A DNA stretch of 64,000 nt from Rhizomys pruinosus (GCA_009823505.1 VZQC01011955.1:1243413-1307412), one strand, 5' to 3'. Numbered from the stretch's first letter, positions 22,377-33,367 are shown. Made by a program: numbers and translations. The notes: a model not told the origin generated them from the sequence alone.

Positions 22377-22525
22377 CTTGCAATCAGCATGTGGTCCTGA
22401 ATGTAGGCTAAAAACTGAGGATGATCTTTCCTCGCTGTATATAAACACTCTCCGTGCAAGCAGAGGATCTTTAGGCAACTGAGCATATTAAAAAGAATAT
22501 CTGGCTCTTCAAACTTAGCCATTTC
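22377..22525 (-). CDS. Unc79: Unc79 exon W11
   Basis: 149 bp. The acceptor is ctttgcatag|GAAATG and the donor is GCAAG|gtatgt. There are 49 codons plus two bases of Ser. The peptide is EMAKFEEPDILFNMLSCLKI, then LCLHGECLYTARKDHPQFLA, ending YIQDHMLIA. It is helical and conserved, with Tyr-Thr where I recall Tyr-Ile in human. An (AAAT)n array begins about 20 bp inside the downstream intron. Confidence 0.96.
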
Positions 22526-22615
22526 CTATGCAAAGAACACATGATTATGGTGGTTTCCAAAACAGCAAATACTTCAAAAACAAAACCAAATATTCAAATA
22601 TTTCAGAAAATATAC

Positions 22616-22695
22616 CTGAAAAATTGTATATATTAGTCTCAACGTTACTGGAAGTTGTTGATAGCAAAATTTTCTTTCAGTATCATTCTTTATTG
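22616..22695 (-). CDS. Unc79: Unc79 exon W10 (80-bp exon)
   Basis: Only 80 bp, too short to stand out as an open reading frame. It was located because the acceptor tttccatag|CAATAAAG and donor TTTTTCAG|gtatat bracket a translation IKNDTERKFCYQQLPVTLRL, then IYTIFQ. Two bases complete Ala from W9, and 26 codons follow in phase with W11. The sequence matches the UNC79 segment between the acidic linker and EMAKFEEPD. The intron to W11 is just 90 bp. Confidence 0.95.
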
Positions 22696-23812
22696 CTATG
22701 GAAAAATAATTACAGAAGGTTAGCCTAATTCTTCTTTTCCCGCCAGTCACCAATTGATCAAGATCTTGAAATCAGGGCAGGGTGAAAAGGTGGATGCAGA
22801 AAACATTAAGAAGTATTTGTAAAACGCTTTAATTTGCTCTTTACATTAGTGTATACCCATCTGAGGCAACTATAGAAAACATTCTAAATTTAAGATTCCC
22901 AGGCTCCATTTTTCACTGTAGAACTCCTCATGAAGTCTGATATCTTTGGATCCCTGAACAACCCCAGCCCAAGCCTATACTCCTGTGGACTGAAATGTGT
23001 TGCTGCTCCCTGAGGGAACCCAAAGTTGGCAAGGCATGCCTTCAAAAGTCAAAGGGTGAAAGACAGATATCAAAGAGATGTGTGCAAACTGATTAGTATC
23101 TAAGGAACAGTTAATCACATAGACCAACAAAAGGAAGCATTTTGAAACAGATGAGAACATCATTCATGCTTTTCTCTTGCAAGAACCCCTAAACTCGCTG
23201 CCTCCATGGTGGAGCAATGCCACCCTGTACATAGAGGCATGCTTCAGAAGAGTCCACAGGCTAACCAGAGGTCTAGCACAGAGCAGGGAGGGACTCACAA
23301 GCCTCCACCCCGTGAGGACCTATTGACAGCTGATGGCTTCTGAGGATGGGAAAAGTCTATTTCTTTAAGGGTATGGCCCCTGGGGGGTCAACAATATTTC
23401 AGTGTGGATGGCCTACAAGTAAAAGTATATAGTCAACACAATTTAGAGTCTATGAGTTATTAAAAGGAATAAAAAGAAGATATGAAAGTGGGGGGATAGG
23501 AAGTTTGGGGTGAATCTAGGAGGAGTTAGGGAGAATAGTGATAGAATAAGATCAAAATAACATTTTCAAGAAATTTGCAAAGAATCAACAAAAATATTAT
23601 TTTAAAAATTAATGTAAAAAATGGTTAAAATACTGTGCCATTGTAAGTTGTGGCAATTCCTAGGATCATGGTCACTGGTAGTCAAGTTCTCCTCCTGGCC
23701 AATATATCAATCACTTTGTTGACAATCTTCTACTCGAAGACTCTTATCAGCAAAGTCTATTCTTAAAGTGAAAGTGTACATATACTTTTAGTGGTAGACA
23801 TAGCTAATATTT

Positions 23813-24053
23813 ATTTTTTTATTTTATTTATTTCTGTATGTGTATGAATGTACTGTCTGCATGCAAGTTTGTGCACCTGTGTCGTGCAATGCCGCAGAGG
23901 TTAGAAGAGGGTGTCGGATTCCCCTGGAATTGGAGTTCTCCTGGAATTGGAGTTTCAGACGGTTCTCGGCCGCCATGTGGGTGCTGGGGATCGAACCCAG
24001 GTCCTGTGTAAGAGTGGTCAGCGCTCTTAACCGCTAGGCCATCTCTCCAGCCC
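23813..24053 (-). repeat. B2 SINE with 17-bp duplication and TSD
   Basis: Reverse B2 with ctggaattggagttctcctg, then gaattggagtttcagacg. The direct repeat acatagctaatattta / acatagctgatattta flanks it. Confidence 0.96.
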
Positions 24054-24510
24054 CAACATAGCTGATATTTATAAGAAATACATCTTCCTGCAACATGCAG
24101 AGAAAAAAAAACTCTAAAGGACATAGAAGTCACAGACCAGAAGTCAGTGAGACAATGAGGTGACCCAACAGGGACTGGGATCACTGGCTGAAGGGCACAG
24201 AGTAGAACCAGCACTGAGTTTCTGAGTGGCAGGGAACACTGGTCCCTGGAGAGAGATTATTTCGTTTTTTTGCTTGCTCGTTTGTTTGTTTGTCTGAGTT
24301 TTGGGTTTTCAAGGTCCGAGTCTTATCTGTGCTCCAGGATGACCTAGCACTCGTCATGATCCTCCTGCTACAGCTTCCCAAGTGCTGGGGTTACAGCTGG
24401 CCCCGGAGACAGTCTATACCTGTGTGTGGCATAAGAGTACGAGACTGTGACAAGAGCTTGAAGCAGCAGCCGAGAAAAGAACTGGGAAAATGTTTTTAAA
24501 AGGTGGACCT

Positions 24511-24753
24511 TGGGGGCTGGAGAGATGGCCTAGCGGTTAAGATCGCCGACCGCTCTTACAAAGGACCCGGGTTCGATCCCCAGCACCCACATGGCGGCCA
24601 AAAACCGTCTGAAACTCCAATTCTAGGAAAACTCCAGTTCCAGGGGAATCCGAGACCCTCTTCTGACCTCCGCGGTGTTGCACGACATGGGTGCACAAAC
24701 CTACATGCAGACAGTACATTCATACACATACAGAAATAAATAAAATTAAAAAA
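24511..24753 (+). repeat. B2 SINE with 17-bp duplication and TSD
   Basis: Plus-strand B2 with actccaattctaggaaa followed by actccagttccagggga. The direct repeat aaggtggacctt flanks it. Confidence 0.96.
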
Positions 24754-24934
24754 AAAAGGTGGACCTTATAATAAGTCCATGATGAAGAATACAAGTGGCA
24801 TTCTGTAACCACAGGTTCCAGATCTGCAGATTCAACTAATCAAGAATCAAAACATTCAGAGAAATAAACTGCATCTGTTCTGAACAAAGATTGTTGTTGT
24901 CTTTGATAGTTTGACTATTTGCATAGCATTTACA

Positions 24935-25016
24935 TTGTGGGCTCAGAGCACCCCGGTGTTGGAGCACCTCCCTAGCATGCACAAAGCTGTATTCAACTCC
25001 CCGTACTGCAAAACAA
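24935..25016 (+). repeat. ID-like fragment
   Basis: gagcacctccctagcatgca, caaagctgtattcaactccc and cgtactgcaaaac resemble a diverged ID/B4 head. Confidence 0.5.
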
Positions 25017-25154
25017 AATTAAGTATTACAACTAAGAATAACTGAAAATAAATGGGAGGATACGAATGCATTATAAGCAATTACTATGTCATTTTATTTC
25101 ATGGACTTGAGCATTTTTAGATGCATGTATCCAAGGGGGAAGCGGATATGCCTA

Positions 25155-25275
25155 AAACCAATGCACTCGGAAGGCTGAGGCAGGATGAGTCTATGAATTG
25201 AAGACCAAACCTGGGAAGCACTGTGTGCTCCAGATCAGCCTGGACAGCACAGGAAGACTATCTCAAGAATAACAA
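25155..25275 (+). repeat. Old B1-like SINE
   Basis: aatgcactcggaaggctgag, gcaggatgagtctatgaatt and agatcagcctggacagcaca resemble a 7SL-derived ancestral B1. Confidence 0.6.
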
Positions 25276-25750
25276 CAAAAAAGAAGTGGTAATTACTTAA
25301 TTTGTTTGCTATTTGGGTTTAAAAATGTTTGCACCAAGTATCGGCCCTTGCTTCCCTAAGCATAAAACCTAACTGAACACTCAGCTGTGGCTTGAGACTC
25401 AGCAGGCACGGCCCTAAATCAAAGTAATTACTTCTCAGTAAAACAGGAGGCCCGCTTCCAGCTCCTGCCCCTAACTATACAATATTCAATTTCTGATTTG
25501 CGGGCCCTTCATAGACATAGAATGAGGGGAGGAGAGTGGAGTTTGTTCATTTTGCTTGTATACATGTAAATAAGGACTGTAAATGAATTAGACAAGCTAC
25601 ATGACCACAGGCAAGCCATTTGACCCAACTGAGATTTGGAGGAGAAGGAAAAAGGGAGAAGAAGGCTGAACCAGATCAGCAGAGGTCAACTTTCTTTTCC
25701 AAAAGATACTTTGTTTAACAAAAATCTTACTTATAACTCCAACATATAAA
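25276..25750. other. Intron, no recognisable element
   Basis: Unique-looking sequence. I see no exon. Confidence 0.4.
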
Positions 25751-25754
25751 ACAG

Positions 25755-25996
25755 GCCTAGCAGTTAAGAGCGCAGATCGCTCTTACAGAGGACCCAGGTT
25801 CAATCCCCAGCACCCACATGGCAGCCAAGAACCATCTGAAACTCCAATTCCAGGAGAACTCCAGTTCCAGGGGAATCCGACACCCTCTCTGACCTCTGCG
25901 GCATTGCATGACACGGGTGCACAAACCTGCATGCAGACAATACATTCATACACATACAGAAATAAATAAAATTTAAAAAAATATTTAAAATAAAAT
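25755..25996 (+). repeat. B2 SINE, 5' truncated, with TSD
   Basis: It lacks the first ~15 bases (gggctggagagatgg) and starts at cctagcagttaagagc. The direct repeat ataaaacagg sits at both edges, so the truncation happened at insertion. It carries the 17-bp duplication. Confidence 0.93.
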
Positions 25997-26159
25997 AAAA
26001 TAAAACAGGAACAGTCAGTGCACTCATCGGCATGGGAAGCCACCATGCTCTCTGTCTCTGGTGCTGGGCCCCAACTCTCAACATAGCCCCTCCCATCCTG
26101 TTGCCCCTCCCCCTGTCCCTGGTGTTACTAATTCTCCTAATAAACTCTTCATCCTTAGT

Positions 26160-26660
26160 ACCCCCCCTTAGCGCCTTTGAATCACATGCACTGTCCAAAA
26201 CCTAATCCTAATTATCACTCCAGTGCAGAGGAACTTCCACAGGAAGCAGTGCAGCACCCTTACTACTCCAAGAAGTATGTGCTAAAAGCCAATGAAGTAC
26301 ATCTCTTAGGTTTCTTCAAACTAATTTTCAATGGAGTTAAACGGTATGAGCCAGATATTCAGACTCTGTTAACCAGTCATGCAGTTCATATAGAAGTACC
26401 TGGCTGTGACCAAGGATTCTGTAGTAATGTGGTAATCTTGGTCTAAATATGGCATCCACCAGCTGCAATGAGCCCCAGAAAATAGTCCCCTAAGAATGTT
26501 TGCTGTTCACTGAAGGGATCATATAAAGCCCATGCTTCCTGATTCTGAAGTGGACCTCCCAGGAGCAAGATCATGTACAGCTACACGATGTCCATATGTC
26601 TAGGGTTTTGGCCACATTCCCAGGGTGCAAAAGCTCTGTGGACACAGTTCTGTTGCCTCC
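26160..26660 (+). pseudogene. Possible retrocopy fragment, unidentified
   Basis: Plus-strand open frame 26177-26446 with protein-like composition (HYYSKKY-like PYYSKKYVLKANEVHLLGFF, then NGVKRYEPDIQTLLTSHAVH), ending at a stop. Further stops follow downstream. No family is recognised, no poly-A tail or TSD was found, and it could be chance. Confidence 0.25.
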
Positions 26661-26819
26661 ATCCCAAAACCCTCACTTATCTTTGACCACATGCCCTGAG
26701 TAGCTATAGTACTTTCTGCCACAGGCATTCATAGCTACTTCAGCTCAGAGAGCACAACATACTGTGTAAAGCTCACATTAGCTTTCTTTACTACCACAAT
26801 GAGGTTTGTTAGTGATGAT

Positions 26820-26864
26820 GGTGGTGGTGGTGGTGGTGGTGGTGGTGGTGGTGGTGGTGGTAGT

Positions 26865-26905
<41 letters not shown>
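26820..26905 (+). repeat. (TGG)n then (TG)n microsatellite
   Basis: About 14 GGT units run into about 18 TG units. Confidence 0.97.
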
Positions 26906-26909
<4 letters not shown>

Positions 26910-27068
26910 TGGGGATTGGCATTCCACAGGGCCCATAATGAATCTTTTCACTTCATAACCCAGTAGGAAATGGAAGCTGCATTAAACTTGGATAACTTGG
27001 TATTTGGGCAAAGTTTCATGTGAACTGCAAAGTGCACACTGTGTTTCCCATCCGCCAAGTTCACCTAC

Positions 27069-27210
27069 CAGCATGTTCTGAGGGTGCAGTACGATTGCCT
27101 GGGTTCTCCCCATGCTTGGATGCTGGGTTCTCCTCCTCCTCCCCTTCAGGGCCTATAATGAACTCTGGTCTGGAAGAAAGGAGACTATCTTCAAGGCTGT
27201 CTGTGGGCTC
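27069..27210 (-). CDS. Unc79: Unc79 exon W9 (acidic linker)
   Basis: 142 bp. The acceptor is tttgttgcag|GAGCCC and the donor is CATGCTG|gtaggt. There are 47 codons plus one base. The peptide begins EPTDSLEDSLLSSRPEFIIG and continues with a Glu run (PEGEEEENP) and a variable tail ENPGNRTAPSEHA. The tail differs from the human sequence I remember (NCTEPVEHA). Low complexity and acidity mark it as a disordered linker between helical blocks. A second candidate GT (gtgaac) four bases further in would not preserve the frame into W10. Confidence 0.93.
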
Positions 27211-27679
27211 CTGCAACAAATAAAACAAGCAGGTGGATAAACATCCTGAGGGCTATAAAGAATAGATTAAGTCAACAAAGGTGAAGCACCGGGATCTGTC
27301 CACCTTATACAAAGCTGAGAGGGCAAAGGTGTTATACCTCGGAAAAGCCTAAGCCTAAACATGCATCCTTTACATTGGAAGACCTACCTCAGCTATGGCT
27401 GAAACATTGGCTTTCATTTGAAATAAGTACAGAAAAAAACAGCAAAAACATTGTCAGGTCTTCCTAGGCAACTCTCCCACCTCTCCTTTATCCCAGAGAT
27501 CAGAATCCCATTCACTAACAGACTTGGGTCCATGCACATTTTGTTCAACCACAGAACTTATTTAGAAGGCAATAATAAATTTTCAGACACAATTTCAAAT
27601 GTGAATATCGGTTATCTGGATAAATCAATAGGAGTAAGAAATCTCTGTAACGTGTAAGTTAAAGAGAGTAAGTGTGAGC

Positions 27680-27960
27680 AACCTAAAAGTTTATCAGTAA
27701 ATAGATGGATGGACAAGATGTCTATCCATACAGTGGAATGTTACTTAGCCTTTAAAGGGAGATGCTGGTGCATGCTACACCTGAAACTCAAGGACTCCAT
27801 GCTAAGTGAAATAAGCTAGCCATAATAGGACAAATACTGTATGACTTCACATAAATCTACAGAGTAACTCACAGAAATGGAAGGTAGAGACAGAGAGATG
27901 AGAAATCATTGTTTAGTAATTACGGAGTTTGAGTTATAAAAAATAAAGATGAAAAAGTCC
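27680..27960 (+). mobile_element. Ancient L1 3' fragment
   Basis: tatccatacagtggaatgtt, acttagcctttaaagggaga, gctaagtgaaataagctagc and gacaaatactgtatgacttc are the familiar end of an old mammalian L1 or HAL1 ORF2/3' UTR. It is not coding now. Confidence 0.75.
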
Positions 27961-28067
27961 TGGAGATTGGTTGCACAACAATGTGACTATATTCCTATCA
28001 TAAGACTCATCACACTGGGTTCTGGTTTCCTATTTACTTAGACATGTTGCTGATAAAACTCTAAGCT

Positions 28068-28152
28068 TTTTTTTCCAGGGCTAGGGATAGAACTCAGGGC
28101 CCTGTGAATACTGGACAGACAAACACTATCGCTCAACTACACCTCCAGACTG
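28068..28152 (-). repeat. ID-like fragment
   Basis: Reverse tRNA-derived ID: gctagggatagaactcaggg, then tatcgctcaactacacctcc. Confidence 0.6.
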
Positions 28153-28269
28153 ACTAACTTTTCTTGGTTTCAACTTCTATTTTCTCATCATCTATTTTTG
28201 TGGCTGGTTTTATTTTGGATTGGTTTTGGCTGTTTTTCAATTAAAATTTATTGCAGGTTGACATGTTGC

Positions 28270-28445
28270 ACAAGGATGACCTGGAAGACATTATGCTATT
28301 GCAATAAATAAGGAATAGAAAGCAAATGTAGCCTATTTGACGTGTGGAAGCTAAAACATCTGAACTCAGAGTGGCAGACAATGGAATGGTGGTTAGAGAC
28401 TGGTCACTGGGGGATGAGAAGGCTAAATATTTTACAACAAGTACC
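28270..28445 (+). mobile_element. Ancient L1 3' fragment
   Basis: ggaagacattatgctattgc and cagacaatggaatggtggtt continue the same old L1 3' region as 27680-27960. Confidence 0.55.
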
Positions 28446-28555
28446 CAAAAATTGTGTGAAAAGAAATAGGGATTTGTTGAGACAGGAGGAACCTGTGAGG
28501 TAAAGATTGAAAGTGAAGAAACACTTCACTGTTCATATGCTGTACTTTTAAAAAT

Positions 28556-28803
28556 TGTGGGCTAGAGAGATAGCCTAGCAGTTAAGAGCACTGACTGCTC
28601 TTGCAGAGGACCCAGGTTCGATCCCCAGCACCCACATGGCAGCTAAGAACTGTCTGTAACTCCAATTCCAGGAGAACTCCAGTTTCAGGGGAATCTGAGA
28701 CCCTCTTCTGACCTCCGCGGCATTGCACGACACGGGTGCACAAACCTACATGCAGACAGTACATTCATACACATACAAAAATAAATAAAAAAAGAAATAA
28801 AAA
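28556..28803 (+). repeat. B2 SINE with 17-bp duplication
   Basis: ggctagagagatagcctagc through cattcatacacatac, with actccaattccaggaga followed by actccagtttcagggga. The short flanking repeat aaaaattg is visible. Confidence 0.95.
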
Positions 28804-29195
28804 TTGCCGGATTTTATTTAAAGAAGTAATTTTGACCTTAAACAATTAGCAAAGGGGGGGGGTGAAGTAGCAGTAATCCAGCTTCATCTATTTATGGTGG
28901 CCTGAGGGTACTTTCATGTTGTATATGTCTTTAAAAAATATACTACACAGAAAATAGCTAGCATAAAGGATAAGCTGAAAGGTGGATATGTCAGTCAGCT
29001 GCTGCTTCTTTACATGATTTTCTTAGAAAGCAGGACATGAATATAACCAGAGAAGTGAATGAAGATTTTCTTAATCGCTGATGAAGTCAGGGGTTCCTTG
29101 GATCAGTATCCATATACAATCTACTTAATACCTATTTAATTGTATAATTTACTGTGGTCATTACTTAAACTTCATAAAAATAACTGACTGTTAAA

Positions 29196-29400
29196 ATTTC
29201 TTTAGGAATACCAGTGATGTTCTGTATTCATGAAAACTCTACAAGTGCAGTGGCTGCAGCTCTACCTCAAGCCGCTTCCCAGATTCCGTATCCTGTGCCT
29301 CCATCTCCTATCCCTTTCCGGGAACCTGAGTTGACAGAAGCAACAGGAAAATATTCTTTTGACACAGTCTCCCATGCGACCCAGCATGGAGAATAAGAAA
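29196..29400 (+). other. Unexplained open stretch beside exon W8
   Basis: A plus-strand frame from 29214 (HENSTSAVAAALPQAASQIP, then YPVPPSPIPFREPELTEATG) ends at 29396. It is preceded by an acceptor-like tttctttag. Composition is protein-like, but I recognise no family. It lies in the Unc79 intron just downstream of W8. Confidence 0.2.
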
Positions 29401-29453
29401 ACAATGGAGAAAACCCCACTGCACAAACTCCCACAGTTTCTTCAAGTGCTTAC

Positions 29454-29681
29454 CACCAGCCGGCTTTCTTCCTTAGGAGCGAGTCTCTCCAGGAGTTCAC
29501 AAGCAAGCTGATAGCAGAGGATACTAGATTGACATAAGCTACACTCAGTTGTCTTTTCCTCCTTCTGGCAGGAATGGGAGCCCCCCCAGGGGGCCTGGAA
29601 GACATTGTTTATGATAGAAATAATGTCCTTTGACAAGCTGTGCTCTAAACCCATCGTGATGCCATCGTCTTGTAACTCCAT
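29454..29681 (-). CDS. Unc79: Unc79 exon W8
   Basis: 228 bp, 76 codons, phase 0. The acceptor is tgtctttcag|ATGGAG and the donor is CTGGTG|gtaagc. The peptide is MELQDDGITMGLEHSLSKDI, then ISIINNVFQAPWGG, ending LLERLAPKEESRLV. The Met at its start is internal and is not a translation start. It includes a Cys-rich stretch (CSLCQSSILCYQLAC). A (CA)n tract at 29702-29741 lies only about 20 bp upstream of the acceptor on the gene strand. Confidence 0.96.
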
Positions 29682-29700
29682 CTGAAAGACATACAAAAAA

Positions 29701-29701
<1 letters not shown>

Positions 29702-29741
<40 letters not shown>
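29702..29741 (+). repeat. (CA)n microsatellite
   Basis: About 20 CA units, within about 20 bp of the W8 acceptor. Confidence 0.97.
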
Positions 29742-29743
<2 letters not shown>

Positions 29744-30164
29744 GAAAGAAAGGAAGGAAGAAAAAGAAGAAGGAGTTTGGTCCTTTATCCAATATTCCAT
29801 TGGTACAGTACTTGGAATTCATTTTCACTAACTGACAGCAATATTAAATTATCTGAAAAAAATGCAGGCTTAAAAACTATATTGTTTTCTATGCATTCTC
29901 ATAAAAAGACTTAACACAAGATAAGCTAGTAGAGATCATTTTTAATACCATGCATGGTATTTAAAAGAGACTTCCCTTTAAACATCACTCTGTAATTTTA
30001 TGGATTTTAAAAATGTTGTTCTATATCTACTGTTCATATTTTGATTTCTATAGTATTATTATCCAGTAAAAGGAACCAGGGTTTCTGACTAGTTCCAGAG
30101 CTGGGACTAGGAAAAGCCTAAAAAATCTTGTAATGCCAAAAATTAGGGAACTATTTTGTTAATG

Positions 30165-30262
30165 TGGCAGGATAGTAATGTAGCTCAAAGATAGAGTAAG
30201 TTCTTTGTATGTACAAAGCCCCAGGTCTGAGTTCCAGAACCACAAAAGAAAAAGAGAAAAAA
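30165..30262 (+). repeat. ID-like fragment
   Basis: tagtaatgtagctcaaagat, tacaaagccccaggtctgag and ttccagaaccacaaaag with an A-rich end. Confidence 0.55.
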
Positions 30263-31139
30263 AAAGATATGGACATGCTACAAGAACACAGAGCCAGCTT
30301 GAAGGAATTCCACTGGCCAAATATGGAACAGTTAGACCAACAAAATAAATAACCATAGCAACAGACTATAGCCTACTGAATAAGAATCCATGGGTTCAGG
30401 AACAATCGGATAAATAAATACATAAATGGTAGAAAAGGAAAAACTGTTCCTCTGTTAGACCACTAAATATCAGCAAATATAGAAAAATGATGGACTTAGA
30501 AAGTTATAATTGGCAGCCATCATAATAATAATTTATTCAGGCAGATATGAATCATCCATCAATGCCAAAACCAGTGGGTGAAAATCCAATAAGAAAATGA
30601 TGTATGATGTATGAAAAAGTTTAAGAACAATAATATATACATATATAAAAGAAAATCCAATAAGAAACAAGAAATGTCACAAAGTATTTCCCCCCAGCTT
30701 ACTTATTAATTACAAAAGGTAAAATAGAATCATCTCTCTTTGTCTTCAGGAGATTGTTTCTAGAACCATCTACAGATACCAAAACCCATGGATGTTCAAG
30801 TCTCTTATATGAAAACATAGTATTTGTATATAACATATATTCCCTATGCTTTAAATCATCTCCCTGTTACAACATCTAATACAATATCAGTATCATATAA
30901 ATAGTTGTCACACTGCATAGGTTAGATAATAATAGGAAAATAAGTCTGTGCATGTTCAGAAAAGATGCAGTGATCTTGTGATTAAATGTGCAGGTATTGA
31001 ACCCATGGGTACAATGCATCTTTTATGATTTTATAGTATTGAAACTTGGCAGAAATCATATTTAGCAAGCTATCATGATTAAGGGAACAGTATTCTATCA
31101 TATGCTTTCTGATATGACTTTTTTACTTTTAACTAATAT

Positions 31140-31308
31140 ATGTGGAGGAGGGGTAATGTACACCTGTGTGTACAGGTGCCCACAAAGATCAAAAGAGAAT
31201 GTTAGAACCCCTAAGCTGGAGTCACTTGGTGGTTGCCAGCTGCCCAGTGTGGGTGCTGGGAACTGAACACAGGTCTTCTGGAGGAGCACTGAGCCATCGC
31301 TCCAGGCC
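31140..31308 (-). repeat. Old B2-like SINE
   Basis: gcccagtgtgggtgctggga, actgaacacaggtcttctgg and gagccatcgctccaggccc read B2 in reverse. Confidence 0.7.
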
Positions 31309-31524
31309 CTGACTTCTGATAGAATAACTACAGCGGGTATTTCACGTTGGTTTTTCACCCCATGACCAAAAATGTATAGCTTAAACTAATTCATAGGGGA
31401 AAAAAAATCAGACAAATTCAATTGAAATCGATTTTACAAAATAACTGGACTATATTCTTCAAAAATATGTGATGAACAGAAATGAGCATGAGAAATTGCT
31501 CTAGATGAAAGAAGGCTAAAAAAG

Positions 31525-31750
31525 GGCTGGGGAGCTCAGTGGAAAGCACTTGCCTAGCTCTGTATGAGGCCCTAGGTTCAAACCCTAGCACCACAGGAAA
31601 AACATCATCATGTCACTGGGCGTTTTGTCACCTCCCTGTAATTCTAGCAATTGGGAGACAGACAGGAGGACCACACAAGTTCCAGGTCAGACTGGTCTAC
31701 AGAGTGACTACTAAGCCAGAGCTATAAAGTAAGATCCTGTCTCAAAAAAA
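31525..31750 (+). repeat. B4 SINE (ID head plus B1-like 3' half)
   Basis: gggctggggagctcagtgga, aagcacttgcctagctctgt and caaaccctagcaccac form an ID-like head. Then ctgtaattctagcaattggg and aagatcctgtctcaaa form the B1-like half. A purine-rich run follows to about 31830. Confidence 0.8.
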
Positions 31751-31961
31751 AACCGGAAAGGGACAGAGGGAAGAAAGGAAGAAGGAAAAGAAGAGGAGCT
31801 AAGGAAAGAGAAAAGAAAAAAAAAAGACCCAGAAAATAGAACAAATAATTACATTAAGTGATGTTGGATTTTTCTGGGATCAAAGCCAGACTGTGTTTAT
31901 TTCATTTTGTTTTGCTATAAACATGATACTACTACATCCATTTGAAAATGAATAGTTCCCA

Positions 31962-32138
31962 GCCGGGTGTGGTGGCCCACACCTTTAATCCTAGCACTTG
32001 GGAGGCAGAGGCAGGGGGATCTTTGTGAGTTCAAGGCCAGCCTGGTCTACAAAGTGAGTTCCAGGACAGCTGGGGCTACGGGGAGACCCTGTCTCGAAAA
32101 GACAAAAAAATAAATAAATAATAAAATAAAATAAAATA
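31962..32138 (+). repeat. B1 SINE with TSD
   Basis: gccgggtgtggtggcccaca through ccctgtctcgaaaagac with an AAAAT tail. The direct repeat atgaatagttccc / atgagtaattccc flanks it. Confidence 0.95.
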
Positions 32139-32197
32139 AAATGAGTAATTCCCAAAAGGTAAACAACAGTACTTTCTGATTTTAATAACTATGCTAT

Positions 32198-32363
32198 GGC
32201 TGGTCATGGTACACACACCTTTAATTCCAGCACTCAGGAGACAGAGGCATGTGTATCTCTGAGAGGTCAAGGCAAGGCAAGCTTGGTCTACACAGCAAGT
32301 TCCAGGCCAGCTGGGGCTAGATAGTGAGACTTTGTCTTTAAAAAAAAAGAAGAAAAAAAAAAA
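32198..32363 (+). repeat. B1 SINE
   Basis: Diverged B1 (acctttaattccagcactca, gcaagttccaggccagctgg) with a long A tail. The flanking repeat is tatgctatgg / tatactatgg. Confidence 0.9.
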
Positions 32364-32844
32364 CAAATATACTATGGTTATATAAGAAAATGATAAAAAA
32401 TAATTACACCCTGAAGTGTTTAGATACAAAGAGATACCATGTTTTCAACTTTCCCTAAAAAACAAATCATTATAAATTTGTGTATACAGAGAGTAAAGAG
32501 GGGAGGTGGTCAACACCGTTGCACAGCTGAAGAATTTGAGAGCAGAATGTTTCGGGGTTCTTTGGGATAATCTTGTTATTTTCGGAAAGTCTGAAAATAT
32601 ATCAAAATTTTAAATTACAAAGAAATGTTCTTCTCATCAGAGATTTTTGAATTTTTAAAATTACCTTCAGAAATCAATTCATAAACCATATCTAAGTTAT
32701 CCCCACCACTACAAAAGTACGCCTTGCTCTTCCCAGTAGCCGTTCATCCAACTTATTGAGCAAAATAAATATTTCTATAATTCAAATCCATTTTAAAATG
32801 TCAACCACACTGCAGATATTCACACAAGTAGTTTTCAGACTCTT

Positions 32845-33004
32845 TTTTTTTTTTTTTTTTTTTTTTTTTGAGACAGGGTCTCCCTGTAGTCCCAGCTGTC
32901 CTGGAACTCGCTCTGTAGACCAGGCTGGCCTTGAACTCACAAAGATCCACCTGCCTCTGCCTCCTGAGTGCTAGGATTAAAGGCGTGCGCCACCATGCCC
33001 AGCT
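32845..33004 (-). repeat. B1 SINE with TSD
   Basis: Reverse near-consensus B1 with 27 T. The direct repeat gttttcagactcttt is on both sides. Confidence 0.97.
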
Positions 33005-33145
33005 TGTTTTCAGACTCTTTAGGAGATTCCCAAGGAGTTGTCAAAATGTCTTGAGTGATGCAAGACCCAACCACTAAACAGAATCATAGAGATGTTTTTG
33101 CTTATTCTTCACCTCTGAACTAAAGGAATCTCATGCGTCAGCTAC

Positions 33146-33367
33146 CTGCTTTAGAAGAAGATCAAACATGAGGATGAAACAATTTAGATTCATTTCATCA
33201 TCTTCACAATCAAAATCAATAGTCCTTCCTCCGGGGTGTCCAAAATTCTTGAAAGGGCTACGAAATGGACTACGCATAGGACTCCGAAATGGACTCTGGA
33301 AAGGACTATGAAACGGACTCAGCATATTGTGCTGAACTCGTCGACCAGGATCAGAAGCAACACTCAC
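33146..33367 (-). CDS. Unc79: Unc79 exon W7 with SPF repeat
   Basis: 222 bp, 74 codons, phase 0. The acceptor is tttcttctag|GTGAGT and the donor is AAGCAG|gtagct. After VSVASDPGRRVQHNML comes a run of SPF-x units (SPFHSPFQSPFRSPMRSPFR, then SPFKNFG), about seven copies of a four-residue motif. The acidic segment DFDCEDDEMNLN and the helix CFILMFDLLLKQ follow. The Ser-Pro/Arg pattern is a plausible flexible, phosphorylatable linker within UNC79. The DNA shows a matching ~12-bp periodicity (ggactccgaaat-type units). Confidence 0.96.

Noticed and set aside
29454..29681. Met at the start of exon W8 as a translation start
   Set aside because: The codon directly follows a splice acceptor and is in phase with W7. 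UNC79 continues through it, so it is internal.
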